From Myxococcales bacterium (GTDB lineage Bacteria > Myxococcota > Myxococcia > Myxococcales > Anaeromyxobacteraceae): DNA of 6,906 nt. How positions within the stretch are numbered: position 1 is the first letter of the stretch; every line of letters starts with the position of its first letter. Made by a program: the position numbers and the translations under genes. The notes beneath the pieces are model-generated. The model had not been told where the DNA came from. It searched no databases and saw only the letters and a list, made by a program, of their open reading frames with translations. The DNA is taken from assembly GCA_021784995.1 (NCBI GenBank), contig JAJYHA010000246.1, positions 1 through 6,906 on the forward strand, read 5' to 3'. Positions 1 to 5,914 of this stretch are shown here, piece after piece.

Positions 1-503
1 CCCCCGGCGGCGGTCACCAGGTCGAGCACCCGCCGGGCCACCGCCTCCGGCGCGAGCGCGGCGACCGCGACCACGTGGTGCGCGCGCCGGTAGAGGGGCA
101 GGCGCGCCGCGAGCAGGGCGCTCCAGCGCGGCGCCAGCGGGCGGCCCGGATCGGCCGTCGCGCGCCGCCGCGCCGCCTCGGCCCCGCCGACGTCGAGGAA
201 GACCACGCGCGCCGTGGCGAGCAGCCGCGCCGCGCTGGCCGGGTCGCAGAAGGCGCCGCCGCCCAGGTCCACCACGACCGGACCCACGGCCGCGCCCACC
301 GCGCGCCGCTCCAGGGCACGGAACGCCGCCTCGCCCTCCTCCGCGAAGATGCGCGCGATGGGCCGGCGCGCCAGGCGCGCCACCTCGGCGTCGGTGGAGA
401 CCACCCGCCGCCGCAGCCAGCGCCCGAGGAGCGCCGCCACCGTCGACTTGCCCGACCCCATCATCCCGGTCAGCGCCAGCGCCTCAGCGGATCCGAGCGG
501 CAT
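1..503 (-). CDS. aroK: Shikimate kinase, 3' end cut by the window edge
   Basis: Cytoplasmic kinase that phosphorylates shikimate at the 3-hydroxyl with ATP, between AroE and AroA. About 167 codons are visible and no stop is reached, so the C-terminus lies outside the window; family members are usually near 170 residues, so little is missing. I see the P-loop GMMGSGKST (residues 13-21), the shikimate-binding region with Asp38 and Arg62 (in FRALE), the GGG turn at 81-83, the lid sequence GRPL near 120-123, and the later ARLPLY with Arg134. The start is the ATG at 503-501. It lies inside the end of aroC (20-base overlap), has GAGG just upstream, and places the first strand directly before the P-loop. 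One oddity: the family's first Asp in the DxD pair is Ser36 here (STD). I use aroK rather than aroL by genomic context; the two cannot be told apart from sequence. The identity as shikimate kinase is secure. Confidence 0.93.
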   Translation of the reverse strand, partial: MPLGSAEALALTGMMGSGKSTVAALLGRWLRRRVVSTDAEVARLARRPIARIFAEEGEAAFRALERRAVGAAVGPVVVDLGGGAFCDPASAARLLATARVVFLDVGGAEAARRRATADPGRPLAPRWSALLAARLPLYRRAHHVVAVAALAPEAVARRVLDLVTAAG

Positions 504-1629
504 ACGCCTCGAGGGCCCTCTCCATGTCGCCCACCCGGTCGCCCCCGAACTTCTCGACCAGGGCGTCGGCCAGCGTCCAGGTCACGACCGCCTCTCCCAC
601 CACCGCCGCGGCGGGGACGGCGCAGACGTCGCTGCGCTCGTACCGCGCGGAGGTCGCCTCGCGCGTCGCGATGTCGACGGTGGGGAGCCCCTTCGTCATG
701 GTCGGGATCGGCTTCATGTAGCCGCGCACCAGGAGCGGCGCGCCGTTCGTGATCCCGGCCTCGAGGCCTCCGGCGCGGTTCGTGTCGCGGTAGAAGCCGC
801 GCCCCGGCTCGTACCGGATGGCGTCGTGGAAGGCGTCCCCGCGCAGCTCGACGTGGGTGCCCTCGCCGATCTCGGCGGCCCGGATGGCGGGGATCCCCAG
901 CAGCGCGGCGGCCAGGCGGGCGTCCAGCCTGCGGTCGGGGTGGACGTAGCTGCCCAGGCCGGGCGGCAGCCCCGTCGCGTGGACCTCGAAGGCGCCGCCC
1001 ACCGAGCCGCCGCGGGCGCGCTCCGCGTCGACGAGGGCGCGCCACCCGGCCGCCGCGGCCTCGTCGTCCACGTGCATGTCGGAGGCCTCGATGGCCGCGA
1101 GCTGCGCGTCCGTGGGCGGCGTCCCCACCAGCCGCTGCTGCTCCCCGATGGCGGCCACCCGGCTCGACACCCGCACGCCGAAGCGGGCCAGGAGCTGACG
1201 CGCCAGCGACCCGAGCGCCACCAGCGCCACGGTGGATCGAGCGCTGGCGCGCTCGAGCGCGTCGCGCGCGTCGTCGAAGCCGTACTTCATGACCCCGGCC
1301 AGGTCCGCGTGCCCGGGGCGGACCTGCGTGAACTTGCGGCCCCCGCGCGCGTAGGGCGAGACGAGCTCCTTCCAGCTCTCGTGGTCACGGTTCCAGACCA
1401 CGAGCGCGATGGGGGAGCCGAGGGTGACGGCGCCACGGATCCCCGACAGGAACTGCGCCTCGTCGCGCTCGATCTTCTGCCGCCCGCCCCGCCCGTACCC
1501 CTTCTGGCGCCGCTGCAGGTCGCGGTTCACCAGGTCGAAGTCGATCGTGAGCCCGGCCGGGAAGCCCTCCGCGATGGCGCAGAGGGCGGGGCCGTGGGAT
1601 TCGCCGGCGGTCAGGTATCGGAGGCTCAT
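484..1629 (-). CDS. aroC: Chorismate synthase
   Basis: Converts 5-enolpyruvylshikimate 3-phosphate to chorismate by trans elimination of phosphate. The family needs reduced FMN although the reaction has no net redox change. The product is 381 residues, of the length seen in the longer bacterial form. Visible family motifs are GESHG (9-13), GYGRGGRQ in the N-terminal third, RPGHADLAG with the conserved His107, SARST (129-133), and [15 protein letters not shown] beginning near residue 282. The start is the ATG at 1629-1627, which shares ATGA with the aroE stop. There is no clear Shine-Dalgarno, so translation probably depends on ribosomes finishing aroE. The same frame stays open upstream to about 2424, but that extension is antisense-free coding shadow of aroE and has no family similarity, so this is not an AroE-AroC fusion. 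The stop overlaps the start of aroK. Confidence 0.97.
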   Translation of the reverse strand: MSLRYLTAGESHGPALCAIAEGFPAGLTIDFDLVNRDLQRRQKGYGRGGRQKIERDEAQFLSGIRGAVTLGSPIALVVWNRDHESWKELVSPYARGGRKFTQVRPGHADLAGVMKYGFDDARDALERASARSTVALVALGSLARQLLARFGVRVSSRVAAIGEQQRLVGTPPTDAQLAAIEASDMHVDDEAAAAGWRALVDAERARGGSVGGAFEVHATGLPPGLGSYVHPDRRLDARLAAALLGIPAIRAAEIGEGTHVELRGDAFHDAIRYEPGRGFYRDTNRAGGLEAGITNGAPLLVRGYMKPIPTMTKGLPTVDIATREATSARYERSDVCAVPAAAVVGEAVVTWTLADALVEKFGGDRVGDMERALEAYAARIR

Positions 1630-2462
1630 GAGGGTGAGGGCTCGTGGAGCGCGGCCGCCATGACCGCCTCGGGCGCGGGCTGCCCGATCCAGATCTTGAA
1701 GGCCAGCGCGCCCTGGCGCACGAGGATCTGCTCGCCGGTGACGACGGCCGCCCCGTCGGCCTGCGCCTGCTCCACGAAGGCGGTCTGGCCATAGACGAAG
1801 TCGACCGCGAGGTGCCGGCGCCGGAAGCGGAGCGCGGGCAGCGTCCCGCGGTGCCCGGCCAGCCCCACCGACGTCGCGTTCACGATCACCCCGGCGGCGT
1901 CGGCGCGCTCCGCCACGTCCTCCCAGGGCAGCGCCTCCACGGCCGGCCCGCCGGGGAATGCGGCGCGCATGCGCGCGCAGAGCGCCTCGGCCGCCTCGGG
2001 CCGCCGGGCCGCCACCTCCACCTCGAGGCCCGCCTGGAGCAGCGCCCATCCGGCGGCGCTCGCCGAGCCCCCCGCCCCGAGGACGAGCGCGCGCGCGCCG
2101 CCGGGCGCCCCGGCCTCCTCCAGCAGCGCCAGGCACGCGGGCGCGTCGGTGTTGAAGCCCTCCCAGCCGCGCTCGCTGGGGCGCAGCGTGTTGACGGCGC
2201 CGCACAGCGCGGCCACCGTCTCGAGCCGCTCGCACAGCTCTGCCGCGCGCTGCTTGTGCGGCACCGTCACGTTGAGGCCGCGGAACCCGAGCGCGTGCGC
2301 GCCGCGCAGCGCCTCGGCCACGCGCTCCGGGGCCACGGGCAGCGCGACGTAGGCGGCGTCGACGCCCAGGGCGCGGTAGGCCGCGTTGTGCATGGCGGGA
2401 GAGAGGCTGTGCGCCACCGGGCACCCCAGCACCCCGTAGAGCGCCGTCCGGCCCGAGATCAC
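1626..2462 (-). CDS. aroE: Shikimate dehydrogenase (NADP-dependent type)
   Basis: Reduces 3-dehydroshikimate to shikimate, in the family with NADPH. The product has 278 residues, the normal length. The substrate domain shows SLSPAMHN (19-26), NVTVPHK (64-70) with the catalytic Lys70, Asn91 in GAVNT, and the paired catalytic Asp106 in FNTD. The Rossmann domain shows GAGGSA (129-134), then AARRP where the family usually has the NRT-type cofactor loop, NATSVGL, and a final helix region with [13 protein letters not shown]. The Arg pair in AARRP could still contact the 2'-phosphate of NADP, but cofactor preference is not proven. The start is a GTG at 2462-2460 that shares GTGA with the aroA stop, with a run of G upstream as a weak ribosome site. 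The methionine-equivalent start sits right before the first strand, as expected. Confidence 0.96.
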   Translation of the reverse strand: MISGRTALYGVLGCPVAHSLSPAMHNAAYRALGVDAAYVALPVAPERVAEALRGAHALGFRGLNVTVPHKQRAAELCERLETVAALCGAVNTLRPSERGWEGFNTDAPACLALLEEAGAPGGARALVLGAGGSASAAGWALLQAGLEVEVAARRPEAAEALCARMRAAFPGGPAVEALPWEDVAERADAAGVIVNATSVGLAGHRGTLPALRFRRRHLAVDFVYGQTAFVEQAQADGAAVVTGEQILVRQGALAFKIWIGQPAPEAVMAAALHEPSPS

Positions 2463-3748
2463 CGCTCGCCCCCCGACAGCTGGTCGAGGACGGAGAAGAA
2501 GCCGGGGAAGCTGGTCGCCACGCAGGAGACGTCGTCCAGCCGGACCTCCTCGCCCCGCGTGAAGAGCTGCGCCACCGCCATGCTCATGGCCACCCGGTGA
2601 TCGAGCCGGGTGCGCACGGCCACGCCCCGCAGCGGGGTCGGCCCCACGATCACGCAGCCGTCCTCCTGCAGCTCGACGCGGGCGCCCGCCGCGGCCAGCG
2701 CCTCGCCCATGGAGGCGAGCCGGTCGGACTCCTTCACGCGCAGCTCACGGGCGTCGCGGATCACGGTGCGGCCGCTCGCCTGGGTGGCGAGCACCATGAG
2801 CACCGGAAGCTCGTCGATGAGCCGCGGCACCAGCGCACCCTCGATGGTGGTCCCGCGGAGCGGGCCGGCCGTCACGGTCACGTCGCCGCGCGGCTCGCCG
2901 TCGTCGTGGCGCCCCCCCACCTGGACCTGGGCGCCCATCGCGTCGAGCACGTCGAGCAGGCCGGTGCGCGACGGGTTCAGCCCCACGTTCCGCGCCGTCA
3001 CGCGCGACCCGTCGAGCGCCGCCGCCGCGCAGAGGAAGAAGGCCGCCGACGAGATGTCGCCCGGCACCTCGAGCGTGCCGCCGCGCGGTCGCCCGGGCGT
3101 CACGCTCACGCCGCCGTCCACGCTCTCCAGGGCGATCCCCATCGTCCGCAGCATGCGCTCGGTGTGATCGCGGGAGGGGTGTGGCTCGACCACCGTCGTC
3201 CGGCCCTCCGCGAAGAGGCCCGCCAGGAGCAGCGCGCTCTTCACCTGCGCGCTCGCCACCTCGAGCACGTGGTGCAGCCCGCGCAGGGCCCCACCGCGGA
3301 TCACCACCGGCGGCAGCCGATCCTGGTCGCGCGCGTGCAGGACCGCGCCCATCCGGTGCAGCGGCTCGAGCACCCGCCGGACCGGGCGCCGGCGCAGCGA
3401 CGCGTCTCCGGTGAGCACCGACAGGCCCGGGACGGCGGCGAGCACGCCGCACAGCAGGCGCAGGCTGGTCCCGGAGTTCCCGCAGTCGATCACGTCGCCC
3501 GGCTCGCGCAGGCGGTCCGGCGGCTCGACCACGACGTAGGCGCCCTCGTCACGCACGACCGCGCCGAGCGCCTCGACCGCGCGGCGGGTGGCGCCCACGT
3601 CCTCCGCCCGGAGCAGGCCGCGGATCTTCGACGGCGACGTGGCGAGCGCCGAGAAGAGCAGGGCCCGGTGCGAGACGGACTTGTCGCCCGGGACGTCGAA
3701 GGCGCCGGAGAGCGGGCCCCGGCGACGACAGACCCTCGGTGCGCTCAC
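2459..3748 (-). CDS. aroA: 3-phosphoshikimate 1-carboxyvinyltransferase (EPSP synthase)
   Basis: Transfers the enolpyruvyl group of phosphoenolpyruvate to shikimate 3-phosphate. The product is 429 residues, close to the usual 427-445. Motifs in order: PGDKSVSHR (20-28, with the substrate-binding Lys and Ser), [10 protein letters not shown] (about 88-97), RRRPVRR (about 119-125), [12 protein letters not shown] (about 165-176), [16 protein letters not shown] with the catalytic-type Asp near 311, RVKESDRL (about 336-343), DHRVAMSMA and ATSFPGFF near the end. GNSGTSLR and ATSFP resemble the class II enzymes (as in Bacillus and Agrobacterium CP4) more than the E. coli class. The position that is Ala in CP4 is Gly here, so tolerance to glyphosate is not predicted from that residue. 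The GTG start at 3748-3746 is fixed by a GGAGGT five bases upstream and a GTGA overlap with tyrA. Open frame upstream of it is tyrA shadow. Confidence 0.97.
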   Translation of the reverse strand: MSAPRVCRRRGPLSGAFDVPGDKSVSHRALLFSALATSPSKIRGLLRAEDVGATRRAVEALGAVVRDEGAYVVVEPPDRLREPGDVIDCGNSGTSLRLLCGVLAAVPGLSVLTGDASLRRRPVRRVLEPLHRMGAVLHARDQDRLPPVVIRGGALRGLHHVLEVASAQVKSALLLAGLFAEGRTTVVEPHPSRDHTERMLRTMGIALESVDGGVSVTPGRPRGGTLEVPGDISSAAFFLCAAAALDGSRVTARNVGLNPSRTGLLDVLDAMGAQVQVGGRHDDGEPRGDVTVTAGPLRGTTIEGALVPRLIDELPVLMVLATQASGRTVIRDARELRVKESDRLASMGEALAAAGARVELQEDGCVIVGPTPLRGVAVRTRLDHRVAMSMAVAQLFTRGEEVRLDDVSCVATSFPGFFSVLDQLSGGER

Positions 3749-4605
3749 CCCCCACCTCCGCTCGGGTAGAGCGCCTCGCGAGCCGTGCGCGCGTCCTCCA
3801 GCGCACCCCGGGCCGCCTCGGGCGAATCGGCGATGGCGGCCAGCACGCCGGCCAGGTGCGCGCGGAGCCGCTCGGCGGCGGCGGGCAGGCGGCCGTTGCG
3901 CCGCGCCACCTCTCCCTGGATGTCGAACGGGAACTGCGCGAGCCGCGTCATGTCGCGAAAGCCGGGCCCGGCCAGCCGGATCGCGAGGGGCCCCGCCTCG
4001 CGCGCCGCGACCGCGAGCGCGCTCGCCACCAGGTAGGGGAGGTGCGACACCACCGCCACGGCCGCGTCGTGCTCGCTGGCGCCGCAGCGCACGACGGTGG
4101 CGCCCAGCGCGGCGTGGAGGCCGGCCACGCGATCGACGGCGGTCGCGCCCGCCTCGGTGCAGACCGCGACCGTCCCCCCTCGCCAGCGGTCGGCGCGGGC
4201 GCCGGCGTACCCGCCGTGACCCCCGAACATCGGATGCGCCCCGACGAACTCCACCCCGGGCCGGACCTCGCGCGCGGCGAGCGCCACCACGCGCTCCTTG
4301 GCGCCCCCCACGTCCGACAGGACGGCGCCGTCCGCCAGCTGGCGCGACACGGGCGCGAGGAGGGCCTCGATCGCCGCGATGGGCGTGCAGAGGACCGTCA
4401 CGCCGCACCCGCGCAGCTCGGGGCCGGGCTCCGCCACCGCGACGTCCGCCACCCCCTCGGAGAGCGCCTGACGACGGACGTCGGCGCTGGGCTCCACCGC
4501 CACCACCTGGACCGCCGGATCGCGCGCCTTCGCGGCGCGGGCGAGCGACCCACCCATCAGACCGAGGCCGACGACACCGAGCTGACGGGGGAGCGCGTGG
4601 TCCAT
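3745..4605 (-). CDS. tyrA: Prephenate dehydrogenase (TyrA family), no chorismate mutase or ACT domain
   Basis: Oxidative decarboxylation of prephenate to 4-hydroxyphenylpyruvate with NAD(P)+, toward tyrosine; some family members prefer arogenate, and specificity cannot be read here. The 286-residue product has the dinucleotide fold GLGLMGG (13-19), an acidic residue at Glu38 after the second strand (suggesting NAD rather than NADP), CTP (73-75), SDVGGAK (97-103), AHPMFGG with the catalytic His124, [11 protein letters not shown] with His188, and [11 protein letters not shown] with Arg217, the expected prephenate carboxylate contact. HPMFG is the form found in the E. coli T-protein; many relatives have HPMAG. 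The protein stops after the helical dimer domain, so no regulatory ACT domain is present. I chose the ATG at 4605-4603 because it leads directly into the first strand. There is no good Shine-Dalgarno, and the frame stays open upstream to a TTG near 4710, so the start is less certain than the gene. First gene of the aromatic operon. Confidence 0.93.
   Translation of the reverse strand: MDHALPRQLGVVGLGLMGGSLARAAKARDPAVQVVAVEPSADVRRQALSEGVADVAVAEPGPELRGCGVTVLCTPIAAIEALLAPVSRQLADGAVLSDVGGAKERVVALAAREVRPGVEFVGAHPMFGGHGGYAGARADRWRGGTVAVCTEAGATAVDRVAGLHAALGATVVRCGASEHDAAVAVVSHLPYLVASALAVAAREAGPLAIRLAGPGFRDMTRLAQFPFDIQGEVARRNGRLPAAAERLRAHLAGVLAAIADSPEAARGALEDARTAREALYPSGGGG
3754..3759 (-). promoter_or_regulatory. 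Strong ribosome binding site of aroA, inside the tyrA 3' end
   Basis: GGAGGT on the minus strand, five bases before the GTG start of aroA. It decides that start over the many other in-frame codons in this long open frame. The same bases encode glycines of the SGGGG tail of TyrA, so the tail composition is probably a by-product of the ribosome site. It is the clearest Shine-Dalgarno in the aromatic operon. Confidence 0.8.
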
Positions 4606-4637
4606 CGCGAACGTGGAGTGCCCGGCGAAGGGGCGAG
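4601..4637. repeat. Imperfect direct repeat, copy 1 (spans the tyrA start)
   Basis: Shares an exact 12-base core, tgcccggcgaag at 4619-4630, with copy 2, plus similar flanks (tcc...cgtgg before, gcgag after) in the same order. The spacing between cores is 132 bases. Copy 1 includes the tyrA start codon and the bases just upstream. The match is partial and the region is GC-rich, so it may be a decayed local duplication or chance. Confidence 0.35.
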
Positions 4638-4710
4638 TAGCAGTCCACCGCTGGGCTGAAATCCCCGCCCGCCCGCCGGACGCGCTCACCCTACCCCGGC
4701 CCGGGATCAA

Positions 4711-4716
4711 ATGGTA
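4711..4716 (-). promoter_or_regulatory. Weak candidate -10 element for the tyrA-aroK operon
   Basis: TACCAT on the minus strand matches the housekeeping -10 consensus at four of six positions, including the leading TA and final T. It lies in the only A+T-rich patch of the intergenic region. A start site just after it would give a leader of about 100 bases before tyrA. No good -35 hexamer sits 16-18 bases upstream, so this is a guess based on location and composition. Confidence 0.2.
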
Positions 4717-4730
4717 CCCGCGAGCGCGCG

Positions 4731-4768
4731 TCCCGATGCAGCGTGGGATGTGCCCGGCGAAGAGCGAG
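4731..4768. repeat. Imperfect direct repeat, copy 2
   Basis: Partner of the repeat at 4601-4637. The exact core is at 4751-4762, with the flanking cgtgg at 4742-4746 and gcgag at 4764-4768. It lies upstream of tyrA on the minus strand, so the two copies would sit on either side of the candidate promoter patch. Confidence 0.35.
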
Positions 4769-4780
4769 GCCCATCAGCCA

Positions 4781-4795
4781 GGGGCGAGACGCCCC
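4781..4795. repeat. Perfect 6-bp inverted repeat, triloop
   Basis: ggggcg at 4781-4786 pairs with cgcccc at 4790-4795 around a three-base loop (aga). It lies in the tyrA upstream region. All-GC stem, no T run on either side, so it is not a typical terminator; in sequence this rich in GC such a stem may also arise by chance. Confidence 0.3.
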
Positions 4796-4859
4796 GCCCC
4801 GCTCAACGCCGGACGGGGTAGACCGTAGCACCGAGCCAGGGCATCTGGCCGCGGCGATA

Positions 4860-4889
4860 TGCCTCGCCCGGGTGGCCGCCGGCGAGGCA
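4860..4889. terminator. Nine-bp inverted repeat, possible terminator of the dtd-HIT unit
   Basis: tgcctcgcc (4860-4868) pairs perfectly with ggcgaggca (4881-4889) around a 12-base loop. It is the longest perfect stem in the gap between the HIT gene and tyrA. On the minus strand it would form in RNA about 95 bases after the HIT stop. No U tract follows, so it would have to act as a non-canonical terminator or as part of a structured leader. Only the inverted repeat itself is certain. Confidence 0.3.
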
Positions 4890-4893
4890 GGCT

Positions 4894-4925
4894 CGGGTGG
4901 TGCACCCGCGCGAGATCGCTCGCGC
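4894..4925. repeat. Two abutting perfect hairpins
   Basis: First stem: cgggtg (4894-4899) with cacccg (4903-4908), three-base loop. Second stem: gcgcgag (4908-4914) with ctcgcgc (4919-4925), tetraloop atcg. They share one base at 4908 and follow the nine-bp hairpin at 4860-4889 within five bases, so three stems stand in a row. The function is unknown; transcript ending or a folded leader are the obvious options. Confidence 0.35.
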
Positions 4926-4963
4926 AGCGCGGCAGCGACCCGCAAGGGGCGGCCGCGGCGCAC

Positions 4964-4983
4964 GGGCAGAGCGTGGCCTGCCC
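4964..4983 (-). terminator. Short hairpin directly at the HIT gene stop
   Basis: gggcag (4964-4969) pairs with ctgccc (4978-4983) around an eight-base loop; its outer base is the last base of the HIT stop codon. Six base pairs and no U tract make it a weak terminator candidate. The larger stems further on are at least as plausible. Confidence 0.2.
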
Positions 4984-5333
4984 TATCCGGGCGGCCAGTG
5001 GAAGGAGCGGCCTGCCATCAGGTGGAGGTGGACGTGGAAGACGAGCTGGTGCGCATCGCGGTTCACGTTCACCACGGCGCGCCAGCCGCGCTCGGCCACG
5101 CCGCGTGCCTTCGCCACCCGCGCGGCCGTCGTGAAGAGCCGCCCCATCAGCTCCTCGTCCCCGGGCGCGAGGTCGTTCAGGGTCGCGATGTGCCGCCGCG
5201 GGACGACGAGCACGTGCACGGGCGCCTGCGGGTTGACGTCGTCGAAGGCGAGCGTGTGGTCGTCCTGATCCACGATCCGCGCCGGGACGCTGCCCGCCAC
5301 GATCCTGCAAAAGAGGCATTCGTCGTGCGCCAT
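4983..5333 (-). CDS. hinT: HIT family nucleotide hydrolase, HinT/PKCI-like
   Basis: Small histidine-triad hydrolase of 116 residues, the usual HinT length. Known family members hydrolyse purine nucleoside phosphoramidates and aminoacyl adenylates such as those released by lysyl-tRNA synthetase. Visible: CLFCRIVAG near the start with the Cys6-Cys9 pair (a zinc-type feature of part of the family), FDDVNPQAPVHVLVVPRRH (30-48), Asn89 in VVNVN, and the triad HVHLH at 100-104 with His102 as the expected nucleophile, then AGR and a C-terminal WPPG. Two small departures: the usual Gly-Gln before the triad is His95-Gln96, and the usual GGR after it is AGR. The start is the ATG at 5333-5331, with GAGGAG shortly upstream. 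It follows dtd by 17 bases on the same strand, so the two are very likely co-transcribed. The exact cellular substrate is unknown. The symbol follows the closest characterised type. Confidence 0.9.
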   Translation of the reverse strand: MAHDECLFCRIVAGSVPARIVDQDDHTLAFDDVNPQAPVHVLVVPRRHIATLNDLAPGDEELMGRLFTTAARVAKARGVAERGWRAVVNVNRDAHQLVFHVHLHLMAGRSFHWPPG

Positions 5334-5337
5334 GGGC

Positions 5338-5343
5338 TCCTCG
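5338..5343 (-). promoter_or_regulatory. Ribosome binding site of the HIT gene
   Basis: GCGAGGAGCCC precedes the ATG on the minus strand, with purine-rich GAGGAG in the 17-base gap after the dtd stop. It supports the chosen ATG over in-frame upstream codons, which lie within dtd and continue as dtd shadow. Confidence 0.6.
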
Positions 5344-5350
5344 CGGGCGA

Positions 5351-5800
5351 TCAGAAGGTGCGGGTGGTGTCGAGCAGGAGGGTCACCGGTCCGTCGTTCA
5401 CCAGCTCGACCGCCATGTGGGCGCGGAAGAGGCCGGTCGCCACGTGCAACCCCTTCTCGCGCAGGTGCGCGCAGCACCGCTGGTAGAGGCGGTCGGCGTC
5501 GGCCGGCGCGGCCGCGCCGGTGAAGCTCGGCCGGTTCCCCTTGCGGGCGTCGCCCAGCAGCGTGAACTGCGAGACGACCAGCACCTCGCCGCCCGCCTCC
5601 GCCACGGCGCGGTTCATCTTCCCGTCCGCGTCCGGGAAGACGCGGAGCGCGGCCACCTTGTCGGCGAGGAGCCGCGCCGCCTCGTCGTCGTCGCCCTGCG
5701 CCACGCCGAGGAGCACGAGCAGCCCCCGGCCGATGGCGCCCACGGACGCGCCCTCCACCCGCACCTCGGCGCGCTCGACGCGCTGGACCACCGCCCGCAT
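5351..5800 (-). CDS. dtd: D-aminoacyl-tRNA deacylase
   Basis: Hydrolyses the ester bond of D-aminoacyl-tRNAs (first known for D-Tyr-tRNA) and also glycyl-tRNA(Ala), recycling mischarged tRNA in the cytoplasm; works as a homodimer. The 149-residue product is the usual length (about 145). Motifs: MRAVVQRV at the start, GLLVLLGV (26-33), KMN (61-63), the active-site SQFTL (77-81), RPSF (90-93), and NDGPVT (135-140) carrying the cross-subunit Gly137-cisPro138 pair that rejects L-aminoacyl groups. All key residues are present, so it should be active. The start is the ATG at 5800-5798, directly before the conserved first strand, with AGGTG upstream as a ribosome site. First gene of a two-gene unit with the HIT hydrolase, divergent from astA. 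Confidence 0.96.
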   Translation of the reverse strand: MRAVVQRVERAEVRVEGASVGAIGRGLLVLLGVAQGDDDEAARLLADKVAALRVFPDADGKMNRAVAEAGGEVLVVSQFTLLGDARKGNRPSFTGAAAPADADRLYQRCCAHLREKGLHVATGLFRAHMAVELVNDGPVTLLLDTTRTF

Positions 5801-5914
5801 GCCGCACCTGCATCACACGAACGCGGCGGCGCGGCAACCCGAACCTCGCCTTCCCGCTTGGGGAGGCGTCGCTGGCAGGGGGCCGCCGGCCGTGCTAGAC
5901 GACCTGCTGACCGC
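5801..5914. promoter_or_regulatory. Divergent spacer between dtd and astA
   Basis: The 114 bases must hold the dtd promoter (leftward) and, unless astA is read from elsewhere, the astA promoter (rightward). I could not pick a convincing -35/-10 pair on either strand. TTGCCG leftward has a poorly spaced -10 partner, and tgctagac rightward looks like an extended -10 without a -35. astA has no clear Shine-Dalgarno. Confidence 0.4.

Larger units (their letters stand above)
4606..4982. other. 377-base intergenic region between the HIT gene and tyrA
   Basis: No convincing gene here. Short open frames on both strands (for example minus strand 4691-4963, about 90 residues) are rich in Arg, Ala and Pro and match no family I know. 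The region should hold the end of the dtd-HIT transcript and the promoter and leader of the tyrA-aroK operon. It contains several perfect hairpins (4781-4795, 4860-4889, 4894-4908, 4908-4925), an imperfect direct repeat (4601-4637 and 4731-4768), and the most A+T-rich patch of the area at about 4705-4717. I see no tRNA, T-box or leader peptide rich in Tyr, Phe or Trp. Confidence 0.7.

Noticed and set aside
214..1794. A 526-codon plus-strand open frame
   Set aside because: It is antisense to aroK, aroC and part of aroE, whose motifs are clear. Long antisense frames are expected when stop codons are rare in high GC.
484..2424. A 646-codon minus-strand open frame that looks like an AroE-AroC or longer fusion
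   Set aside because: The upstream 265 codons lie over aroE in another frame, are rich in Arg, Gly and Ala, and match no family. The chorismate synthase begins at 1629.
2459..4648. A 729-codon minus-strand open frame including EPSP synthase
   Set aside because: Its first 300 codons are a shadow of tyrA. The GTG at 3748 with GGAGGT upstream is the real start.
4691..4963. A 90-codon minus-strand frame in the intergenic region
   Set aside because: Arg/Ala/Pro-rich low-information sequence with no family match and no clear ribosome site; overlaps the hairpin zone.
4606..4982. A T-box, tyrosine-rich leader peptide or tRNA in front of tyrA
   Set aside because: No T-box sequence, no run of Tyr codons in a short frame, and no cloverleaf with a T-loop-like sequence could be found by eye.
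4743..5486. A 247-codon plus-strand frame
   Set aside because: Most of it is antisense to the HIT gene and dtd, both of which have intact catalytic motifs.
5871..5885. A sigma-54-like site (tggcaggggg...) upstream of astA
   Set aside because: The -24 like TGGCA is present, but the required GC of the -12 element is off by one base and TTGC is absent.
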